Shown piece by piece: positions 14,912 to 22,469 of a stretch of DNA of 26,761 nt. A program made the position numbers and the translations under genes. Every line of letters starts with the position of its first letter. The first letter of the stretch is position 1. The DNA is from JBGPJM01 sp041485385 (GTDB taxonomy: Bacteria; Planctomycetota; Phycisphaerae; Phycisphaerales; UBA1924), in contig JBGPJM010000045.1 of assembly GCA_041485385.1 (NCBI GenBank), positions 1 through 26,761 of the forward strand. The letters are read 5' to 3'. Below the pieces are notes generated by a model that saw only the letters and a list, made by a program, of their open reading frames with translations, had not been told where the DNA came from and ran no database searches.

Positions 14912-15595
14912 ATGCCAGAGACCCCTATCCAGATCGTTGTCTTCGACCTCGGCGGCGTACTCGTGCATATATGCCGGACGTGGGAGGAAGGGTGCCGCGC
15001 CGCCGGGCTTCCGGCGCATGAGGGATGGGACCATCCGGAGTCCAGGGATGTGCGCAGGGCGCTCAACACCGTGTATCAGCGGGGCGGGATGGAGAGCGAT
15101 GAGTACTTTGCCGGCCTGGCCGCCACCGCGCGCGGCCTGTACACCGCCGACGAGATTCGGCGCATCCACCACGCCTGGACGCTGGAGGAGTATCCCGGCG
15201 TGGCGCAGCTCATCGGGCGCCTCCACGGCGCGGGCCTGAACACCGGCGTGCTCTCCAACACCAACCATTCCCACTGGGCGCGGCTCTCGCCCCCGGTGGG
15301 CCACCCCGCGCCCGAATACCCGAGCCTCCGCCTCATCCGGCACATGCACGCTAGCCACCTCCTTCGCGTCGCCAAGCCCGACGCCGCGATCTACCGCCAG
15401 TTCGAGCGGCTCACCGGCTTCCGTCCCGGCGAGCCCGGCTCCGGCGGCGGCAGCCAGATCATCTTCTTCGACGATTTGGAGGAGAACGTGGACGCGGCCC
15501 GCGCGGCCGGATGGCTGGCCCACCAGATTGACCACACGGGCGACACGGTTGCGCAGATGACCTTGATCCTCCGCGAGCGCCGTGTACTGGACTAG
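14912..15595 (+). CDS. HAD-superfamily hydrolase (subfamily IA-like)
   Basis: The protein has 227 residues. The HAD motifs are in order: VVFDLGGVLV at 9-18 with nucleophile D12, LSNTNHS at 114-120 (motif II), KPDAAIY at 155-161 (motif III lysine), and FFDDLEENVDAA at 185-196 (motif IV acidic pair). The Gly two residues after the nucleophile, in DLGG, replaces the second Asp of typical phosphatases but is common in YihX-like and haloacid-dehalogenase-like members, so the substrate may be a sugar phosphate or other small phosphoester. A helical cap spans about 20-90. The ATG is 38 bp after truD with no Shine-Dalgarno, and a TACCAT hexamer lies at 14891-14896. Confidence 0.85.
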   Translation: MPETPIQIVVFDLGGVLVHICRTWEEGCRAAGLPAHEGWDHPESRDVRRALNTVYQRGGMESDEYFAGLAATARGLYTADEIRRIHHAWTLEEYPGVAQLIGRLHGAGLNTGVLSNTNHSHWARLSPPVGHPAPEYPSLRLIRHMHASHLLRVAKPDAAIYRQFERLTGFRPGEPGSGGGSQIIFFDDLEENVDAARAAGWLAHQIDHTGDTVAQMTLILRERRVLD

Positions 15596-15789
15596 TCGGC
15601 GTTGAGCTGGGCGCAAGCCCGACGGGTGGCGGTGTCGCCCGCGCGCGTGCGCATTGAGTTGGACGTCCATCCCCACGGCTTGCCGGCCTTGGGTGACTGG
15701 TATGGCGCGGCACTCTCTTGGGGCCGGTCAAGCCGTGGCACCCCCCCTCCCCCGCGCTTGCGCTCCGTGGGACCCGCGCGGCGTGGTGG

Positions 15790-15795
15790 TATAGT
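15790..15795 (+). promoter_or_regulatory. -10-like hexamer TATAGT at the head of the ABC transporter locus
   Basis: TATAGT is the best -10 match in the 210-bp gap before the transporter genes. It lies ten bases from the ATG at 15806, leaving a leader of only a few bases and no room for a Shine-Dalgarno. The base triplets 17 bases upstream match a -35 poorly. Confidence 0.4.
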
Positions 15796-15805
15796 GCGCG
15801 CGCCA

Positions 15806-17077
15806 ATGCCGGTGGACACCTCGCCAGTTCTCGACGCCCCGCCGTTCTCGCGTGCCGGTCGTTTTTCGCGCAGCGTCGCCGGCGTGATCGGCCTCTCGTT
15901 CCTGGCGATGATCTTCCTGGTGTGCGTGGCGACGCTGCCGTACACGCTGGCGCGTGTCGCGGTCGACCCGGCCGATCCGGGGGCGGGCAGCACTGTCCGG
16001 TACGACGCGCAGGACCGTCTGGGGCGAACGCTTCCGCCCTCGTGGTGGCCCGCGAAGCCAGATCCCGCGACGGCCGAACGCCAGTCGGCTGTCGCCGCGC
16101 ATCGGGCGCTGCAGCGATTGGCGCTCTCGCAGGGGAAGACCGTCGACCAGCTCGCGGCCGCGGGGGTTGCCCCGACGCCCGACCAGGTGGCCGCGGCCCG
16201 CCCGTTCTATCTGATGGGGACGGATCTGCTGGGCCGGAGCCTGCTGATCCGGTCGCTAACGGGCGGAGGGATCTCGCTCACGATCGGCATCGCCGCGGCC
16301 CTGCTGTCGGTGCTCCTGGGCACGTTCTACGGCGCGCTCTCCGGCTACATCGGGGGCCGGCTGGACGCGGTGATGATGCGCATCGTGGACATTCTCTACG
16401 GCCTCCCCTACATCCTTCTGGTCGTCCTGCTCGCGGTCGCGGTCGACGCCAGGCTCGAACACCTGCAGACCTTGCGCGTCAAGCGCATCGGCGAGCAGAA
16501 GCAGGCGTACATCCAACGGGCGCTGGCCGCCCTGCCCGAGGGGAAGGGCGCCGACCCCGCCTCGCGCCAGCGGGCCGAGCAGGAGGCCGCGCATCGTTTC
16601 GGCACCGGGGAACTTTCCGCCTCCTCCGTCCAAGCCATTAACATCATCACCCTGCTGGTGGCCATCGGCGGGGTGAGCTGGCTGACGATGGCGCGGGTGG
16701 TGCGCGGGCAGGTGCTGAGCCTGAAGGCCCAGCCGTTCATCGAGGCGGCGCGCGCGATGGGAGTTCCGCTGCGCCGGATCTTCCTGCGCCACCTGCTGCC
16801 AAACCTGGTGGGTCCGATTGTCGTGTACGCCACCCTGACGGTGCCGCAGGCGATCCTGCAGGAGTCGTTCCTGAGCTTCCTGGGGATCGGCGTGCACCCG
16901 CCGCTGCCGAGCTGGGGGAACCTCGCGGCGGACGGCTTGCAGGAGCTGAACCGCTACAAGTCGAACTGGTGGCTGCTGTTCTTCCCCTGCGTGCTGCTGG
17001 CGTGTACGCTCCTGTCGCTGAACTTTGTCGGGGAGGGGCTCCGGGAAGCGCTCGACCCCAAGCGCAGGAACCGCTGA
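15806..17077 (+). CDS. Peptide-type ABC transporter permease, DppC/OppC-like (first copy)
   Basis: The protein has 423 residues. TM1 is at about 28-50. The periplasmic segment between TM1 and the core is enlarged (about 51-135) and ends with FYLMGTDLLGRSLLIRSL, the conserved GTD.lGRd sequence of DppC-type permeases. The core helices follow. A charged insertion of about 60 residues (VKRIGEQKQAYIQRALAALP and on) interrupts the region between two core helices. The EAA coupling loop is EAARAMGVPLRRIFLRHLLP at about 313-332, which contacts the ATPase. The end, SLNFVGEGLREALDPKRR, is the family C-terminus. It should pair with the B-type permease at 19106 in the inner membrane. It is 14 bp from the solute-binding protein gene. 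The cargo, probably peptide or another SBP-5 ligand, is unknown. Confidence 0.88.
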   Translation: MPVDTSPVLDAPPFSRAGRFSRSVAGVIGLSFLAMIFLVCVATLPYTLARVAVDPADPGAGSTVRYDAQDRLGRTLPPSWWPAKPDPATAERQSAVAAHRALQRLALSQGKTVDQLAAAGVAPTPDQVAAARPFYLMGTDLLGRSLLIRSLTGGGISLTIGIAAALLSVLLGTFYGALSGYIGGRLDAVMMRIVDILYGLPYILLVVLLAVAVDARLEHLQTLRVKRIGEQKQAYIQRALAALPEGKGADPASRQRAEQEAAHRFGTGELSASSVQAINIITLLVAIGGVSWLTMARVVRGQVLSLKAQPFIEAARAMGVPLRRIFLRHLLPNLVGPIVVYATLTVPQAILQESFLSFLGIGVHPPLPSWGNLAADGLQELNRYKSNWWLLFFPCVLLACTLLSLNFVGEGLREALDPKRRNR

Positions 17078-17091
17078 TCGGGGAGCCGGCC

Positions 17092-19002
17092 ATGCAGAGC
17101 CGATTCGGCTTGAAGGATTTCGTTCTGATGGTCATGGTCGCGATCGTCGGCATCGCCGTGGTGCTGGCTATGTACCAGCGCGATCGCGAGTGGGACCAGA
17201 TCCAGGGCTTCAGCAGGAAGGCTGCTGATCTTGAGGTCCAGCTCGCCCGCATCGAGAGCAAGCTCGACTCGGGCGTCGCCGTCGCACAGCCCAAGGGGGC
17301 CAAGACCGACGCGCCGGCCGGCTCCGTCGCCCGCGACGAATCCTGGGCCCGCCCCGGCGTGAAAGTCGAATGGCAGCCCGCATGGACCTTTGCGACCGAC
17401 CCGCGGCTCAGCAAGGGCTTCGCGCCCGGCGGCGAGTTCACCGAGGTCTTTGAGGCGCAGCCGGCCAAGCTCACACCCAACGTCCAGACCGACGTCTATG
17501 GCCGGCGCATCGTCGACCTCGTCACCGAGTGCCTGGGGGCGTACGACCCCAAGACGCTGAGAATGCGCGGCTGGCTTGCCGAGGCGTGGCAGGTCGACCC
17601 CGAGGGGAAGTGGATGCGGGTGAGGATCAACCCCAAGGCGCGCTTCTCGGACGGCGTCCCGGTGACCGCCGAGGATGTCCGCTACAGCTACCACGACTTT
17701 GTCATGAACATGCAGATCGAGGCCGAGCGCACCCGCTCCACCCTTGACACCATGGACCGCGTCGAGGTCGTCAGCGATCTCGTCGTCGACTTCTATTTCA
17801 AAGAGCCGTACTTCGCCAACGTGGACAACGCCCTCACGCTCTTCGTGCTGCCGAAGCACTACTACAGCAAGCTGACCCCCGCCGAGATCAACAAGGGCAC
17901 CGGCCTGCTCATGGGCAGCGGACCCTACAAGCTCGAGTCCACCGACGTCGACCGCCAGTGGACCCCGCCGGACCCCGTCGTGCTCGTGCGCAACGAGCAG
18001 TACTGGGGCGACAAGACGCCCCTGGCCAGGGTCCGGTTCAAGGCGATCGATATCGAGCTTGCCCGCCTTGTCGAGTACAAGAACGGCGGCGCCGACATGA
18101 TCACGCCGTCGTCGCCGCAGTTCGTCACGGGGATCGCCGACCCCGAGTGGGTCAAGAGCAACCACTGCCTGAACTGGGTGAACATGCGGTCGGGGAAGTC
18201 GGGCATTATTTGGAACTGCGGCCCGCGCGCCGGCCAGGCCGGGAAGCTCACGCCGTTCCACGACAAGCGCGTGCGTCAGGCGATGACCCTGCTGCTGGAC
18301 CGGGAGAAGATGGTCCGCGACATCTGGAAGGGGATTGGCCAGGTCGCCAAGGGGTTTGCCAACCCGGGCACGCCGGGCGATGACCCGGCCATGCAACCCT
18401 GGCCGTACGACCCGCCGCGGGCCATGGTCCTGCTCAAGGAAGCCGGGTGGGAAGACCGCAACGGCGACCGGGTGCTGGAGGACAAAGACGGACGCGAGTT
18501 CGTCTTCGAGCTCACCAGCTTCGGCGCCGGCGAGATCGCCGAGCGGATCGCGACGTTCGTGAAGGACTCGTACGCCGCCGCGGGCATCCGCGTCTCCATC
18601 CGCCAGATGGACTGGGCCGTCGGCGAGCCGATCCGCCAGGAGCGGGATTTCGACGCGATGCTCATGGCGTGGGGCGCCAACGCCCCGGAGTCTGACCCCA
18701 AGCAGATCTTCCACTCGTCCTCGATCGCCAACCAGGGGGATAACTTTGGTCAGTGGATCTCTCCCCAGGCCGACGCGGCCATCGACACCGCACGTCGAGA
18801 GATGGACGCCGAGAAGAGGCTGAAACTCTGGCGGACGTTCGAGCAGGTGATGTATGACGAGCAACCCTACACCTGGGTCCGCGTCGCGCCGTTCATCCGG
18901 TTCATCAAGAGCGATGTCAAGAACGTCAACCCCTACCCAAGGGGCCTGGAGATCTGGGAGTTCTACAAGGGCGGGCCGGCCGTCCCCGCCAGCGGCGCCT
19001 GA
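17092..19002 (+). CDS. Family 5 extracellular solute-binding protein, membrane-tethered with coiled coil
   Basis: The protein has 636 residues, with GGGAG at 17081-17085 six bases before the ATG. It has an N-terminal transmembrane anchor (about 10-28, FVLMVMVAIVGIAVVLAMY) with no clear cleavage site or lipobox, then a charged heptad-like helix at 30-60 (DLEVQLARIESKLDS). The remainder is an SBP_bac_5 fold: LTPNVQTDVYGRRIVDLVTE, the GKWMRVRINPKARFSDGVPVTAEDV strand block common to the family, SGPYKLES, and VRQAMTLLLDREKMVRDIWKG. It binds the cargo on the outer face and delivers it to the permeases. Most homologues are lipoproteins or freely periplasmic, so tethering through a coiled coil is uncommon. 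Peptide is the family's usual ligand, but nickel, sugars and others occur. Confidence 0.88.
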   Translation: MQSRFGLKDFVLMVMVAIVGIAVVLAMYQRDREWDQIQGFSRKAADLEVQLARIESKLDSGVAVAQPKGAKTDAPAGSVARDESWARPGVKVEWQPAWTFATDPRLSKGFAPGGEFTEVFEAQPAKLTPNVQTDVYGRRIVDLVTECLGAYDPKTLRMRGWLAEAWQVDPEGKWMRVRINPKARFSDGVPVTAEDVRYSYHDFVMNMQIEAERTRSTLDTMDRVEVVSDLVVDFYFKEPYFANVDNALTLFVLPKHYYSKLTPAEINKGTGLLMGSGPYKLESTDVDRQWTPPDPVVLVRNEQYWGDKTPLARVRFKAIDIELARLVEYKNGGADMITPSSPQFVTGIADPEWVKSNHCLNWVNMRSGKSGIIWNCGPRAGQAGKLTPFHDKRVRQAMTLLLDREKMVRDIWKGIGQVAKGFANPGTPGDDPAMQPWPYDPPRAMVLLKEAGWEDRNGDRVLEDKDGREFVFELTSFGAGEIAERIATFVKDSYAAAGIRVSIRQMDWAVGEPIRQERDFDAMLMAWGANAPESDPKQIFHSSSIANQGDNFGQWISPQADAAIDTARREMDAEKRLKLWRTFEQVMYDEQPYTWVRVAPFIRFIKSDVKNVNPYPRGLEIWEFYKGGPAVPASGA

Positions 19003-19012
19003 TGAACCACCC

Positions 19013-19054
19013 GTCGCACGGGGCCGGAACCGGCGTTACGGCGGCCGGTGCGAC
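19013..19054 (+). other. Structured intergenic element after the solute-binding protein gene
   Basis: GTCGCAC at 19013-19019 pairs with GTGCGAC at 19048-19054. Inside are GCCGG (19023-19027) and CCGGC (19030-19034). The G+C-rich structure lies in the 103-bp gap after the solute-binding protein stop. No T-tract follows, so it is more likely an RNA-stability or processing element or a weak attenuator than a full terminator. Confidence 0.4.
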
Positions 19055-19105
19055 AACCGCTCGCCTCGAGTTGCCTATGGCCCGCCCGCCGTTTGAATCT
19101 CTCTC

Positions 19106-20638
19106 ATGATTTCCTACATCCTCCGACGCCTGCTGTTCATGATCCCGACGCTGATCGGCATCACCTTCCTGGTGTTCATGCTGGTCGCGCTCTCGCCCGG
19201 CGGAATCGGCGCTGCGCTCACTGCCCAGGCCGGCGGGCAGATGACCTCGCAGCGGGGCGTCGCCCTGGCCAAGGCCCGCCTCGAGGACCGGTACGGGCTC
19301 GATGACCCTGCGCCCGTCCAGTACATCCGCTGGCTCGGTCGCATCAGTCCCATCAAGACCGGCACGCGCGACCTGATCGGCCCCTCCGGCGAGACCATCC
19401 GCCGCCCCAAGCCGTTCAAGGCGCCGCCCCTGTGGGAGTGGTTCGCGAAGGATCTGCCCCGGGCGCGGGCCTCACAACTGAGCGTTGCTTCCGATTCTCC
19501 GGATGACCTCCGCATCGAGACCTTCAAGCGTGCCGATCGGCTTTATGCCGACGCCCGCGCCGAGTACATCTCCTCGCTTACCGCGATGAAGCAGGGTCTC
19601 GGCGACTACGCCAAGGCCAGGGACATCCGAGGCGGGGCCGACGCGAAGGGACAGGGCCGTCCGTCCGTCCTGAAGAACTACCCGCCCGATCAGGCCTCAC
19701 CCGAATGGTCCGTCCTGAAGAAGCCGGCCGAGAAAGCCCTCGCGGACTATCAGGGCGCGCTGGACGCCCGTGAGGACCTGATCGTTGCGTTCAACGCGCG
19801 GCCGTATCGCCGGGCGGGCCTGTCCATCATCCCGGGCGTCCTCAGTGTGGCCGCGCCCGACCTGGGCACCACGTTCAGCACGCAGCGTCCGGTGATCGAC
19901 CTGGTCAAGGACCATCTCCCGGTTACGCTGCTCATCAACGCCATCGCCTTCCCGATCATCTACCTCATCGCCATTCCGGGCGGCATGCTCGCCGCGACCA
20001 AGCGCGGCTCGGCCCTCGACGTCGTCCTCGGCATGCTCTTCATCGCGCTGTGGTCGTTCCCGGTCGTTCTCGCCGGTGTGCTCGCGATCGGGTTCCTCGC
20101 CAGCAACGACTACCTGGGCGCTTTCCCCGTCAGCGGCCTGCACTCCAACGCCGCCCCGCAGATGCGCTGGCTGCCGGGCTCCGGAGCAGACGGAAGGTTC
20201 TCGGTCGGGTACGTGGTCGACACCGTCTGGCACATGTGCCTGCCCGTCCTGTGCCTGGTCTACGGCGGCTTCGCGATCCTGAGCAAGCAGTGCCGCGCCG
20301 CCATGCTCGACAACTTCTCGGCCGACTACGTCCGCACGGCCAAGGCCAAGGGCGTCGCGCCCAGGGACGTCATCCTTCGCCACGTGTTCCGCAACAGCCT
20401 TCTGCCGCTCATCACGATGTTCGTCACCATCTTCCCCGCGATGCTCGCCGGGTCGGTCGTGATCGAGAAGATCTTCTCCGTCCCCGGCATGGGCACGCTC
20501 ATCCTCAGGTCAATCGCGGACCGCGACCGCGAGCTGCTGCTCGCCAACACGCTCATGATCGCGGCCGTCAACCTCCTGGCCCTGCTCCTGGCCGACATCC
20601 TCTACGCCCTGGCCGACCCCCGGGTCGCGTACGACTGA
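19106..20638 (+). CDS. Peptide-type ABC transporter permease, DppB/OppB-like, with large periplasmic insertion
   Basis: The protein has 510 residues against about 340 for DppB. The start MISYILRRLLFMIPTLIGIT matches the family N-terminus and TM1. DRYGLDDPAPVQYIRWLG at 61-78 is the conserved LGLD.P...QY..W segment. An insertion of about 170 residues (roughly 82-250), hydrophilic and partly helical, then precedes the core at about 255 onwards (STQRPVIDLVKDHLPVTLLI). The EAA-like loop is VRTAKAKGVAPRDVILRHVFRN, followed by LPLITMFVTIFPAMLAGSVVIEKIFSVPGMG and the C-terminal ADILYALADPRVAYD. It is one half of the membrane channel. No Shine-Dalgarno is obvious before the ATG. The function of the insertion is unknown; by topology it should face the periplasm, where the binding protein docks. 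Confidence 0.88.
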   Translation: MISYILRRLLFMIPTLIGITFLVFMLVALSPGGIGAALTAQAGGQMTSQRGVALAKARLEDRYGLDDPAPVQYIRWLGRISPIKTGTRDLIGPSGETIRRPKPFKAPPLWEWFAKDLPRARASQLSVASDSPDDLRIETFKRADRLYADARAEYISSLTAMKQGLGDYAKARDIRGGADAKGQGRPSVLKNYPPDQASPEWSVLKKPAEKALADYQGALDAREDLIVAFNARPYRRAGLSIIPGVLSVAAPDLGTTFSTQRPVIDLVKDHLPVTLLINAIAFPIIYLIAIPGGMLAATKRGSALDVVLGMLFIALWSFPVVLAGVLAIGFLASNDYLGAFPVSGLHSNAAPQMRWLPGSGADGRFSVGYVVDTVWHMCLPVLCLVYGGFAILSKQCRAAMLDNFSADYVRTAKAKGVAPRDVILRHVFRNSLLPLITMFVTIFPAMLAGSVVIEKIFSVPGMGTLILRSIADRDRELLLANTLMIAAVNLLALLLADILYALADPRVAYD

Positions 20639-20718
20639 CCCGCATCACGATGAACGACGGGTTTCTTTCCGTTCCTTCCCCGCTCAATACCAAGCACTCA
20701 GCACCCCGAACTCCGCTC

Positions 20719-22233
20719 ATGCCCTCAGTTCCTCCCCAAACACTCCGCGCTCAGCCCACCGAGGCCGTCACCGGTGTCCAGCTCGCCCAGGGAATCGGCG
20801 TTGCCGAGGCCAAGGGATTCTGGGCCGATGCCTGGGCGCAGGTCCTCACCCGGCGCCCCGCGGCCGCGGCACTCGGCTGGCTCTCCATCGTCGCCTTTTT
20901 CGCCGTCTTCGCCCCCTTTCTTGCCAGCGGCCATCCGGTGGTCATGCGCGAGCTCGACGCGTCGGGCGCGGTGGTGCGCACGACCTCGCCGCTCTTTGAA
21001 CACCTCCGCGCAGCCGACCTCATCCTCGTCATCGGCGTCCCCCTCGCCGCCGCCTGGATCGTTCCTTCGCGGCGAGACCGCGCCAGCCGATTGGGCGCCT
21101 GCATCTTCGGCGGCGTTCTCGCCGCCGCCATCGTCCTGATCGTTTCGATGGTCCAGGGGACCATTTCCGTGCGCGAGCCCTCCGGCTGGGCGCTGTGGCT
21201 CAGACAGCACAAGTCCGCGGCCATCATCGTCCCGTCCCTCATTTCCGCCCTTGTTCTCGGCGCGTCCGTGTTCGTCCCCGCCATCGGCGGTCTGCCGCGC
21301 CGACTGCTTGTCTGCGTGTCGGCCTGCCTCCTCGCCGGCGCGGCCACAGGCATCACGTGGAACCGGCCCCTGCAGTCGTTCAGCAGCTACACGGCCGACG
21401 AACAGAACGGGAGAATTCAGGCCACTTACACGGTGATCCCCTGGTCGCCCGGACAGCGATTCTCGGCGCTGGATCGCCTGCCCCCCGGTACCACGCTGGG
21501 CCAGGGTCTCAAGCTGGGCGCGGGCACGCCCGGCGCACGCCGCACGTTCCTCCTGGGCACCGATGCGCTTGGTCAGGACGTGCTCTCGCAACTGCTGCAC
21601 GCCTGCCGCCTTTCGATCTCGATCGGCCTGGTCTCCACGGGCATCGCCGTGCTCATCGGCGTGACCATGGGCGCCTTGATGGGGTATTTCGGCGGCATGG
21701 TCGACCTGCTGCTGTACCGCGTGGTCGAGGTCTTCATGGCCGTCCCCCTGCTCTTCCTGCTCATCGTCGCCGCGGCGGTGCTCGACGAGCAGATGCGCAC
21801 CACCTACACCATGATGGCGATCATTGGCTGCTTCACGTGGACCGGCGCTGCGCGCTTCACACGCGCCGAGTTCCTCAAGCTCCGTTCGCAGGACTTCGTG
21901 CAGTCCGCGAAGGCCGTCGGCCTTCCGCTGCGGTCCATTCTCTTCAAGCACATGCTCCCCAACGGCGTTACGCCGGTTCTTGTCGATGCGTCCTTTGCCA
22001 TCGCCGCGGCGATCACCATCGAGGCCACCCTCAGCTTCCTGGGACTGGGGCCCGTGGACCAGGCCTCGTGGGGCAAGCTCCTCTCAAGCGCGACCAGCGC
22101 CGAGGGGGAGTTCAAGTGGTGGCTGGCCATCTTCCCCGGCCTGGCCATCTTCCTCACGGTCCTGTCGTACAACCTGATCGGCGAGGCGCTGCGCGATGCG
22201 ATTGATCCCAAGCTCAAGAAGGCCCGGGTCTGA
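20719..22233 (+). CDS. Peptide-type ABC transporter permease, DppC/OppC-like (second copy, extra helices)
   Basis: The protein has 504 residues from the ATG at 20719; an alternative ATG at 20650 adds 23 residues from repeat-like sequence (the stretch containing CACTCAGCACC). TM1 (about 53-70) is followed by HPVVMRELDASGAVVRTTSP, then four added hydrophobic segments before the canonical core (about 100-117, 125-145, 168-188, 195-213). The core begins FLLGTDALGQDVLSQLLHACRLS, and the coupling loop reads QSAKAVGLPLRSILFKHMLPNGVTPV. The C-terminus SYNLIGEALRDAIDPKLKKA is typical of the family. It is a paralogue of the permease at 15806, with different insertions. It may replace the first copy or pair with the same B subunit for another cargo. 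The gene starts 80 bp after dppB-like and ends just before a repeat element. Confidence 0.83.
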   Translation: MPSVPPQTLRAQPTEAVTGVQLAQGIGVAEAKGFWADAWAQVLTRRPAAAALGWLSIVAFFAVFAPFLASGHPVVMRELDASGAVVRTTSPLFEHLRAADLILVIGVPLAAAWIVPSRRDRASRLGACIFGGVLAAAIVLIVSMVQGTISVREPSGWALWLRQHKSAAIIVPSLISALVLGASVFVPAIGGLPRRLLVCVSACLLAGAATGITWNRPLQSFSSYTADEQNGRIQATYTVIPWSPGQRFSALDRLPPGTTLGQGLKLGAGTPGARRTFLLGTDALGQDVLSQLLHACRLSISIGLVSTGIAVLIGVTMGALMGYFGGMVDLLLYRVVEVFMAVPLLFLLIVAAAVLDEQMRTTYTMMAIIGCFTWTGAARFTRAEFLKLRSQDFVQSAKAVGLPLRSILFKHMLPNGVTPVLVDASFAIAAAITIEATLSFLGLGPVDQASWGKLLSSATSAEGEFKWWLAIFPGLAIFLTVLSYNLIGEALRDAIDPKLKKARV

Positions 22234-22240
22234 GGGTCCC

Positions 22241-22456
22241 TACCACAGAGAGAACACTAAGAAACACAGAGAAAGGCATGGGAGAGAGAAGGAGCGTTGC
22301 GGTGGACGGCCTTGACGCGCCTGATGAGCTGGATGAGTTGAAGGAGCCGGAGGAGTATTTCTACAAGGCTGTGACCAAGTCGATCATGTTTCCTCCAACC
22401 CCTTTTCATTTCGTTACTCTTGTTCTTCTCTGTGCGCTGCTGTGTTCTCTGTGGTA
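22241..22456. repeat. 216-bp MITE-like element with terminal inverted repeats
   Basis: The left end TACCACAGAGAGAACAC (22241-22257) and right end GTGTTCTCTGTGGTA (22442-22456) are inverted copies differing by a 2-bp insertion. A second inner pair is also present (AAACACAGAGAA near 22262-22273 and TTCTTCTCTGTG near 22422-22433). Both outer ends are bordered by TA. The same core (CCACAGAGA and TCTCTGTGG) flanks the short copy at 8454-8496. The interior has lower GC than its neighbours at its right-hand side. No transposase is encoded. It separates the second C-type permease gene from the ATPase gene, and its right end runs into the leader of the ATPase gene. Confidence 0.65.
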
Positions 22457-22457
22457 A
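22278..22457 (+). CDS. Short frame inside the repeat element, 59 codons (doubtful)
   Basis: The frame runs from the ATG at 22278 to a TAA at 22455-22457, whose first two bases lie in the right inverted repeat. The first part is acidic (VDGLDAPDELDELKEPEEY) and the last 20 residues are hydrophobic (FVTLVLLCALLCSLW), giving a tail-anchored-looking peptide. GAAAGG at 22271-22276 lies one base before the ATG, too close for a normal site. The hydrophobic tail is what the repeat arm encodes in this frame, so it could be accidental. Confidence 0.2.
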   Translation: MGERRSVAVDGLDAPDELDELKEPEEYFYKAVTKSIMFPPTPFHFVTLVLLCALLCSLW

Positions 22458-22469
22458 GAACTCTTCCGA

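Noticed and set aside
16954..18864. Minus-strand open frame of over 600 codons
   Set aside because: It is antisense of the solute-binding protein gene, which shows family-wide motifs on the plus strand.
20650..20718. Extended N-terminus of the second C-type permease
   Set aside because: The 23 extra residues come from sequence resembling intergenic CACTCAGCACC repeats and have no ribosome binding site; the start at 20719 is preferred, not certain.
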